Positions 58,541 through 64,000 of a stretch of 64,000 nucleotides of DNA are shown one piece after another. This DNA comes from Marinobacter salinexigens (GTDB taxonomy: Bacteria > Pseudomonadota > Gammaproteobacteria > Pseudomonadales > Oleiphilaceae): positions 544,223 to 608,222 of the forward strand of contig NZ_VTUU01000001.1 of NCBI RefSeq assembly GCF_008370345.1, given 5' to 3'. The notes below the pieces were generated by a model. That model saw only the letters and a list, made by a program, of their open reading frames with translations, did no database searches and was not told the origin of the DNA. The first letter of the stretch is position 1; each line of letters starts with the position of its first letter. The translations under genes were made by a program, and so were the position numbers.

Positions 58541-59554
58541 ATGTTTACTCGTCGCACCTTTATGGCTGGTACAGCCGCAGCTACGCTCCTGTTCAGTGCT
58601 GCTTCCCATGCCCAGTACAAGGATGAATACACAGTTTCGACGGTGCTTCCGTCTGCCTTCCCCTGGGGGCAGGCTGCCGATAAATGGGTAGAGCTGGTAA
58701 AAGAGCGCTCGGAAGGGCGCATCAATATGAAGATTTACAGCAACTCCCAGCTAGTGTCTGGTGACCAGACCAAAGAGTTTTCAGCAATGCGCTCCGGGCT
58801 GATTGATATGGCGGTGGGTTCCACTATTAACTGGTCCCCTCAGGTACCGGAACTGAACCTGTTTTCCCTGCCGTTCCTGATGCCGGACTATGCGGCTATC
58901 GATGCGATTACCCAGGGCGAAGCGGGTGAGGCGGTGTTCGCCGCCGTTAAAAAGCGTGGTGTAACCCCGCTGGCGTGGGGTGAAAATGGTTTCCGTGAAC
59001 TGTCTAACTCCAAACTGACCATTGATGAGCCGACTGATCTGGACGGGCTGAAAATTCGTGTGGTTGGCTCTCCGCTGTTCCAGGATACCTTCACCGCTCT
59101 GGGTGCAAACCCGACCCAGATGAGCTGGGCAGATGCCAAGCCGGCCCTGACGACCGGCGCTGTGGATGGCCAGGAAAACCCGCTGTCTGTGTTTGATGTG
59201 GCACGTATTGATCAGGTTGGTCAGAAATACCTGACCCGTTGGCACTACATGGCAGACCCGCTGGTATTTGCCATCAGCAACCGCGTTTGGGATCAGTTCT
59301 CGCCCGAAGATCAGGCTCTTCTGAAGCAGGCCGCCGTTGATGCTGGCCAGTGGGAAATCGAAAAATCCCGGAGTGAAGTCGATGGCATTCTCGCCTCAAT
59401 CAAAGAGCGCGGCGTGGAAGTCACCGAACTGACGCCGGAGCAGCGTGACGCCTTCATCAAGGCCACTGAGTCCGTATACGACAAGTGGTCTTCCCGCATT
59501 GGTGCGGACCTGATCAAACAGGCTCAGGACGCCGTTGCCAACCGCAACCAATAA
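58541..59554 (+). CDS. dctP: TRAP transporter substrate-binding protein DctP
   Basis: A 337-residue periplasmic protein started at MFTRRTFMAGTAAATLLFSAASHA, a signal with an RR pair reminiscent of Tat; frames upstream add 32 unlikely residues. AADKWVELVKERSEGRINMKIYSNSQL, GLIDMAVGSTI, LDGLKIRVVGSPLFQDTFTALGANP with the ligand arginine, and GAVDGQENPLS are DctP hallmarks. Such proteins bind carboxylates, sialic acids and similar anions; the ligand is not predictable. Strong ribosome site AAAAGGA. A terminator follows before dctQ. Confidence 0.93.
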   Translation: MFTRRTFMAGTAAATLLFSAASHAQYKDEYTVSTVLPSAFPWGQAADKWVELVKERSEGRINMKIYSNSQLVSGDQTKEFSAMRSGLIDMAVGSTINWSPQVPELNLFSLPFLMPDYAAIDAITQGEAGEAVFAAVKKRGVTPLAWGENGFRELSNSKLTIDEPTDLDGLKIRVVGSPLFQDTFTALGANPTQMSWADAKPALTTGAVDGQENPLSVFDVARIDQVGQKYLTRWHYMADPLVFAISNRVWDQFSPEDQALLKQAAVDAGQWEIEKSRSEVDGILASIKERGVEVTELTPEQRDAFIKATESVYDKWSSRIGADLIKQAQDAVANRNQ

Positions 59555-59570
59555 GACCTGCACACCACCG

Positions 59571-59598
59571 CGCCCGCCTTCATTGGCGGGCGTTTTTT
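59571..59598 (+). terminator. Terminator-like hairpin between dctP and dctQ
   Basis: CGCCCGCC and GGCGGGCG pair around TTCATT, then TTTTTT. A full-strength rho-independent form located 17 bases after dctP and 17 before dctQ, so it probably acts as partial attenuator giving more binding protein than membrane subunits. Confidence 0.88.
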
Positions 59599-59614
59599 CT
59601 GACCCGGAGTATAC

Positions 59615-60109
59615 ATGTCTTCCCGCTCTCCCAAGTTTCGGCCTGAAGCCTGGCTGGCCACTATCGCGCTGGTTGCGATATGTGCCATCAGCCTGGGCAA
59701 TGTGATTGTCCGCTATGCCACCGATGCATCGTTTGCATTTACCGAAGAGTTTTCGGTGTTCTGTCTGGTGGTTCTCACGTTTGCGGGGGCAGCTGTGGCA
59801 GCACGCCACAATCAGCATATTCGCATTGAACTGATCGAACATTACCTCCCCGTGTGGGGCTGCAAACTTGTATACGTTCTGCAGTGGCTGGCGGGGGTGG
59901 TCGTGCTGGGCATCATGACCTGGTACGGCAGCACGTTTGCTCTGCAGGAATACCAGTGGGAGTCCTTGTCTCCCGGTCTGGGATTGCCTAACTGGATCTA
60001 CGTGATCTGGCTGCCGCTGCTGTCTGTGGCCATTATTATCCGTACGACCCAGAATCTTATTGATCGCCTTCGGGGCAAGAATGATCCGGAGGTGATCCAT
60101 GAGTCCTGA
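59615..60109 (+). CDS. dctQ: TRAP transporter small permease DctQ
   Basis: A 164-residue membrane protein with four helices: WLATIALVAICAISLGNVIVRY, FTEEFSVFCLVVLTFAGAA, LVYVLQWLAGVVVLGIMTWYGSTF and the last near NWIYVIWLPLLSVAIII. The ARHNQHIRIE loop after helix 2 is a family hallmark. It couples DctP to DctM. It overlaps dctM by 11 bases. Confidence 0.92.
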   Translation: MSSRSPKFRPEAWLATIALVAICAISLGNVIVRYATDASFAFTEEFSVFCLVVLTFAGAAVAARHNQHIRIELIEHYLPVWGCKLVYVLQWLAGVVVLGIMTWYGSTFALQEYQWESLSPGLGLPNWIYVIWLPLLSVAIIIRTTQNLIDRLRGKNDPEVIHES

Positions 60110-61403
60110 TCTTTTGATGATCGGCAGTTTCCTGCTGGCGCTTTTATTGGGTGTGCCAGTGGCACTGGCGCTTGGTGTAGGTGGTGTTGTGGGTATCGTG
60201 GCCGGTCTTCCGCCAGCAATGTTGGGAACCTTTGGAACGAACACCTACAACAGCGTGGCCAAGTACCCGCTGATCGCCATTCCCCTGTTTATCCTTACTG
60301 GCCTGATTTTCGAAAGGGCGGGGGTGGCCGCCAGTCTGGTTCGTTTTGCCCAGGCCATTATCGGGCCCCGGCACGGTGGCCTGACTGTTGTTGCAGTACT
60401 TGTATGCCTGATCATGGGGGGTATGAGTGGTTCGGGCCCGGCGGATGCTGCAGCGGTAGCGATGGTGATGCTGCCGAGTATGAAAAAAGCGGGCTACCCA
60501 CAGCCATTCTCTGCGTCGCTGATTGCGGCTTCGTCATCGACAGCCATTCTGATTCCGCCTTCTATTGCGTTGATTCTTTATTCCATCGTGGTGCCCGGTG
60601 TGGATCTGAGGGCGTTGTTTGCCGCAGGGCTGTTTCCCGGAATCCTGGCTGGCGTATCCCTGCTGGCACCGGCCCTGTATTTTTCCCGGAAGTATCGCTG
60701 GGAAGATCCGGAAACTGTTGAGCGTCCACCGCTCTGGCCCAGTTTCAAGGCGGCTCTTCCCGCGTTGTTTGCACCGGTCATCATCCTCGGCGGACTTCGT
60801 TCGGGGCTGTTTACGCCCACTGAAGCCGCCGTGGTGGCGGTAACCTATGGGGTGCTTGTTGGGTGCCTGCTGTATCGGAATCTTGGTATCCGGGACCTTT
60901 GGAACCTGATGACAGAAGCCGCTGTTACGTCTGGTGTGGTGATGTTTATCATCGCATTGGCAGGTATTTTCGCATGGGCAGGCACCACGCTGGGTACCTT
61001 CCAGCATCTGGCTGAAGCGTTGTTGTCACTGTCTGAAAACGGGTGGGTGTTGCTCGGATTGGTGATGATCCTTGTCCTTATTGCCGGCATGCTGCTGGAT
61101 GCGATTTCGATCTACCTGATCCTGATCCCGATTGTGCTGCCGCTGATGAATCATTTCGGCTGGAACCCGATCTGGTTCGGTATTCTGCTGGCCATGAATA
61201 TTGCGATCGGTCAGTTCACACCGCCGGTTGCCGTTAATTTGATGGTTACCACGCGCATAGCCAATATCCGCCTCGAACACACCATCGGCTGGGCGCTGGT
61301 ATTTATTGCGGCCATGGCTGCCAGCTTGCTGGTGGTGATGCTGCTGCCCGGCATTGCTCTGTGGTTGCCGGAGAAGCTGGGCTATGTGGTTGGTGCCTGG
61401 TAA
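60099..61403 (+). CDS. dctM: TRAP transporter large permease DctM
   Basis: A 434-residue membrane protein with about twelve helices forming the sodium-driven transport core: GVPVALALGVGGVVGIVAG, NSVAKYPLIAIPLFILTGLIFE, IMGGMSGSGPADAAAVAMVMLPSMKKAGYP (in part), SSSTAILIPPSIALILYS and GMLLDAISIYLILIPIVLPLM. Those segments carry the helix-break motifs of the family. It works with DctQ and DctP. Confidence 0.94.
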   Translation: MSPDLLMIGSFLLALLLGVPVALALGVGGVVGIVAGLPPAMLGTFGTNTYNSVAKYPLIAIPLFILTGLIFERAGVAASLVRFAQAIIGPRHGGLTVVAVLVCLIMGGMSGSGPADAAAVAMVMLPSMKKAGYPQPFSASLIAASSSTAILIPPSIALILYSIVVPGVDLRALFAAGLFPGILAGVSLLAPALYFSRKYRWEDPETVERPPLWPSFKAALPALFAPVIILGGLRSGLFTPTEAAVVAVTYGVLVGCLLYRNLGIRDLWNLMTEAAVTSGVVMFIIALAGIFAWAGTTLGTFQHLAEALLSLSENGWVLLGLVMILVLIAGMLLDAISIYLILIPIVLPLMNHFGWNPIWFGILLAMNIAIGQFTPPVAVNLMVTTRIANIRLEHTIGWALVFIAAMAASLLVVMLLPGIALWLPEKLGYVVGAW

Positions 61404-61510
61404 GGGTGAGTTTTCGGAACGGTCTGCGGAAAGATACTTGATTGATTGGATAGTCTGAACAAAGATAGGGGCCTACGCTAATCCGACAATAAAACAAAAG
61501 AGGGTGCGAT

Positions 61511-62311
61511 ATGGCTTTTGCCGACGTTAACGGACAACGTTTGTATTACGAAGATACCGGCGGTAGTGGACCGGTTATCGTGTTTTCTCACGGCCTGCTG
61601 ATGGACCATGAGATGTTTGACGCCCAGGTAGCCGCCTTTCGGGACCGGTTCCGCTGTATCACCTGGGATGAGCGTGGCCACGGCCAGACAGCGGCGGCAG
61701 AGCCAGCCCCTTTCAGCTATTACGATTCCGCCGATGACCTTGCTGCCTTGCTCACTCATCTGGACATCGAAAATGCCGTGCTGGTTGGCATGTCTCAGGG
61801 TGGTTTTCTGTCATTGCGCTGTGCGCTGACGCATCCCGAGCGGGTAACCGCGCTGGTGATGCTGGATAGCCAGGCGGGCAGGGAGCAGGAAGAGAAGTTG
61901 CCGATTTACGAGCAACTGATCAACACCTTTATGACCGAGGGTCTGACTCCGGACGTAGGCGCCACCATCGCAGGTATCATCCTCGGGAGAGACTACCCGG
62001 AGAGCGAATACTGGCAGAACAAATGGAAAACCGTACCGTCAGCCCACATTGGCAACAACTTCCAGACTCTGGTGAGCCGTGATGACCTTACCGGCCGCCT
62101 GTCGGAAGTTACCCAGCCGACGCTGATCATCCACGGCGACGCGGATCTTGCGATTCCTCTGGAACGGGCTCAGCTGATGGCGGATCAGATTTCAGACTCT
62201 GTGTTAACAGTGATTCCGGGGGCAGGTCATGCCGCCAACATGTCTCACCCGGATGAAGTAAACAGCGTCTTGGCGGACTTCCTGAACAAGCGGTACCCTG
62301 AAACTGTCTGA
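61511..62311 (+). CDS. Alpha/beta hydrolase (BioH/3-oxoadipate lactonase-like)
   Basis: A 266-residue hydrolase: HGLLMDHEMFDAQV oxyanion loop, WDERGHGQT, nucleophile VGMSQGGFLSLR (Ser), acid PTLIIHGDADLAIP and base GAGHAANMSHPDEVN, a full triad. Looks like the 3-oxoadipate enol-lactonase / BioH branch, but the substrate is unknown. AAAGAGGGTG upstream. Independent transcription unit, followed by a small membrane protein gene. Confidence 0.9.
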   Translation: MAFADVNGQRLYYEDTGGSGPVIVFSHGLLMDHEMFDAQVAAFRDRFRCITWDERGHGQTAAAEPAPFSYYDSADDLAALLTHLDIENAVLVGMSQGGFLSLRCALTHPERVTALVMLDSQAGREQEEKLPIYEQLINTFMTEGLTPDVGATIAGIILGRDYPESEYWQNKWKTVPSAHIGNNFQTLVSRDDLTGRLSEVTQPTLIIHGDADLAIPLERAQLMADQISDSVLTVIPGAGHAANMSHPDEVNSVLADFLNKRYPETV

Positions 62312-62348
62312 TCACTTGTGGGAGTAATCCCGAAGGAGTTGATGGGTT

Positions 62349-62528
62349 ATGGGTGCCTTACTGACGATTCTCGCGGTGCTGTTCGTAGCGTTGATCATCA
62401 TCGTCCCTTTGGTTGAGCGATATGCCCCCAAGGGTGAGTCTCGTGGTTATGGCACCCTTTCCCGATGGATTATTCCCCTTGTGGCGCTGCTTCTTGTTCT
62501 GCAGATAGTTCGTCACTACTTTTTCTGA
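62349..62528 (+). CDS. Small two-helix membrane protein (59 aa)
   Basis: Sixty codons with AAGGAG ten bases upstream. The product has two hydrophobic helices (LLTILAVLFVALIIIVPLVE and WIIPLVALLLVLQIV) with a polar loop (YAPKGESRGYGTLSR) between. It ends inside the last bases of the convergent gene at 62516 (13-base overlap). Coding character is good for a short gene; no family recognised. Confidence 0.65.
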   Translation: MGALLTILAVLFVALIIIVPLVERYAPKGESRGYGTLSRWIIPLVALLLVLQIVRHYFF

Positions 62529-63094
62529 GTGTCGCTGGATTGTCCGTTACTCAGTTGCACCACGGCCTTAACGCAGCGCTCAAACAGCTCGGATGAGAAG
62601 AACCCGTGCTCTCCCGCCAGTTCTGCAACGAATAGCTGTCCACCGGAGTTGTGGATTCCGCCCTCGATCATCAGGTTGTCGCTCAGCTCGAAATCCTCAA
62701 TGGTATGGCCGTGCTCATCGAGCACATGCGACCCTGCCCGCTCGTAATAGGGGCGATTGTCGAGGGTAAATCCAAAGGCTGGTTTGCCCTGGCCGATCAT
62801 ATAGCCCACTTCAAACACCGTGCCCGGATCGGCGCTGACACCGCGAAAGGGAGTCAGGTTGGCGATAATGGCATCGCAACTGTCCATCAGTTCCCGATTG
62901 GCCTGATAGATCCTGTGGCCCCGGGCGGGTTTGGTATCGTCGTCTGCAAAGGCCAGCTCCGTATCGAGCGGGTCGACCCCGTCTAATCCATATGCCTGAA
63001 GCAGCCGTTTTTTCTCAGCCACGATGGCTCTATGTTCATCGGGCGGGAAGAACACTTCCGGGCCGGCAAGGTAGATCTGTTTTGGTTGGGCCAT
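62516..63094 (-). CDS. Nucleoside 2-deoxyribosyltransferase
   Basis: A 192-residue protein: KQIYLAGPEVFFPPDEHRAIV, MDSCDAIIANLTPFRGVSADPGTVFEVGYM with the catalytic Glu in FEVGY and the DPGT loop, and a substrate cap. Such enzymes swap the base of 2'-deoxynucleosides for salvage. The final segment (ELAGEHGFFSSELFERCVKAVVQL) is family-typical. Cytosolic. It overlaps the small membrane protein at its end. Confidence 0.92.
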   Translation of the reverse strand: MAQPKQIYLAGPEVFFPPDEHRAIVAEKKRLLQAYGLDGVDPLDTELAFADDDTKPARGHRIYQANRELMDSCDAIIANLTPFRGVSADPGTVFEVGYMIGQGKPAFGFTLDNRPYYERAGSHVLDEHGHTIEDFELSDNLMIEGGIHNSGGQLFVAELAGEHGFFSSELFERCVKAVVQLSNGQSSDTQKK

Positions 63095-63139
63095 GGCGGC
63101 TTGGGTTCCGGAGGATTTTAGGTTGTAAGGGTATGCTCC

Positions 63140-63637
63140 TCAGCCAGCTGGAGTCCACAAACCCTGTAACTGGCCCAGCAGCGAAGAACCAATGCCCTGG
63201 TCCCCCAGGAAGCTCATGATGACAGGAACAAACTGCTGAATCATGGCGCTGTCCATCCCCAAGGCAGAGAAGGCTGACTGAACACCATCCATCGATGAGA
63301 TGTTTGAAAGCAGGCTGTCACTCAGGCTGCTGCCGCCGCCCATCAGGCTGGAGAGTCCTGTGGCTTTATCCGTCAGGGTGGACATGGTATCGGTGCCGAG
63401 CTGGTTCTGGGCCAGTTGCAGCAGCGCGCCGGTTCCGCCGATGGCCTGGGTTTCGGTAACGCCCAGCTGGTCCTGAAGGCTGCCCACCAACTGTTGTGCT
63501 TCGCCGGTCGCTTCTGTTGTGGTGGAAAGCGCCTGTGTCCCGCTTGAAATGGCATCATTAAGGCTGAAGGCGCCAGCGCTCGGGGCCAAAAGGTAGATGC
63601 TGGAGACGAGCAGGAACTGCTTGAGAATTGAATTCAT
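63140..63637 (-). CDS. Exported DUF2780-type protein
   Basis: A 165-residue protein started at MNSILKQFLLVSSIYLLAPSAGAFS, giving a good signal peptide; the frame to 63703 is unlikely. The mature chain is rich in Ser, Gly, Leu and Gln with ETQAIGGTGALLQLAQNQLG and QQFVPVIMSFLGDQGIGSSLLGQL, matching DUF2780 (VcgC/VcgE-like) proteins of unknown function. Probably periplasmic or secreted. Confidence 0.85.
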   Translation of the reverse strand: MNSILKQFLLVSSIYLLAPSAGAFSLNDAISSGTQALSTTTEATGEAQQLVGSLQDQLGVTETQAIGGTGALLQLAQNQLGTDTMSTLTDKATGLSSLMGGGSSLSDSLLSNISSMDGVQSAFSALGMDSAMIQQFVPVIMSFLGDQGIGSSLLGQLQGLWTPAG

Positions 63638-63828
63638 TAAAGGTGCGTCCTGTGCGGTATATGTAGAGGTTGCTAATTGAATATGGGACTGCTTGCGGTG
63701 CAATTAAAGTGCGGGGAAACCGAAATAGCGAGCTCAATTCATCCTATGGTGAATTGAGGTGATCGGGGCAGCCTGTGTATCATTGCCTCGGGTTCAATGA
63801 TGAGCCCTGACATTCAATGGAGCTGAAG

Positions 63829-64000
63829 ATGAAGAAAACGTTATTGTGCCTGCCTTTGGTGCTGGCGATTGCTGCTTGTTCAAATGATGAACACAGCAGC
63901 TCTGATACCCCTTCTGATAACTCGCCCACCACAATTCAGGAACTGGAAAATACGGGAGCGATACCCAAACTCGACCGCAGTGATGATGTTCAGGGCCTGG
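63829..64000 (+). CDS. Lipoprotein, 5' part only
   Basis: A frame beginning MKKTLLCLPLVLAIAACSNDE runs off the window. IAAC is a good lipobox with Cys17 acylated, followed by a Ser/Asp/Pro-rich linker (HSSSDTPSDNSPTT) and IQELENTGAIPKLDRSDDVQGL. No family can be named from 57 residues. GGAG/GAAG lie upstream. Confidence 0.75.
   Translation, partial: MKKTLLCLPLVLAIAACSNDEHSSSDTPSDNSPTTIQELENTGAIPKLDRSDDVQGL

Noticed and set aside
1..64000. CRISPR arrays, rRNA or tRNA genes
   Set aside because: I saw no regularly spaced direct repeats and no cloverleaf or rRNA-like sequence by eye; a tRNAscan or CRISPR search would settle this.

Overview
The window looks like chromosome of a marine gammaproteobacterium close to Marinobacter. 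This is inferred from gene content (CYP153-type alkane hydroxylase operon, urt-ure urea cluster, TRAP transporter, MesX/MesD methionine synthase), mid-50s GC and protein character; no rRNA or other taxonomic marker is present.

Layout. 1-3 kb: a DMT permease, a ComEA-like protein, a previously unlabelled-looking stretch that reads as a CsrB/RsmB-type GGA-repeat small RNA (minus strand, about 1557-1842), and a GntR/FCD regulator. 3-15 kb: a contiguous urea operon, urtABCDE then ureDABCEFG and a HupE/UreJ permease. It is preceded by two NtrC-like sites and a sigma-54 type -24/-12 promoter, and carries two copies of a long hairpin repeat between ureB/ureC and between ureF/ureG. 15-21 kb: a minus-strand RND efflux pair and a hydrolase plus two hotdog thioesterases, with a TetR gene and a perfect 22-bp palindrome. 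22-26 kb: AraC regulator divergent from ferredoxin, CYP153 P450 and ferredoxin reductase, a complete three-component terminal alkane/fatty acid hydroxylation system. 26-28 kb: an IS5-family element beside a fragment of a related transposase.

28.3-33.1 kb: four integron gene cassettes with recognisable attC sites and no integrase in the window, so a CALIN-like array. In each cassette the R'' box is the exact reverse complement of the R' box at the cassette's own 5' end, which fixes the boundaries without a database search. Cassette 1 is AT-rich and encodes a PHP phosphoesterase fused to an ABC/SMC-like ATPase plus a translationally overlapping 96-aa protein; cassette 2 a Fic protein; cassettes 3 and 4 unknown proteins. 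Cassette 1 is the best candidate for an undescribed conflict/defence system.

33-46 kb: NERD nuclease-like protein, RlmF, SEC-C protein, thioredoxin-like and cold-shock/DUF1294 proteins, an orphan PAAR-ankyrin pair, an intact HigB-HigA type pair with operator palindrome, DUF2750 and DsbA-like genes, a second HigB-HigA locus whose toxin carries an amber codon, two L,D-transpeptidases, and mesX-mesD-flavin reductase behind an AT-only 25-bp palindrome. 46-64 kb: PACE efflux, an unknown two-gene unit, RadD helicase, SlyD, a LysR regulator divergent from an NAD(P)-binding protein, an arylsulfatase, a DctPQM TRAP transporter, hydrolases, a nucleoside deoxyribosyltransferase and small envelope proteins. 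Intergenic stretches not listed are short and show nothing I can support.
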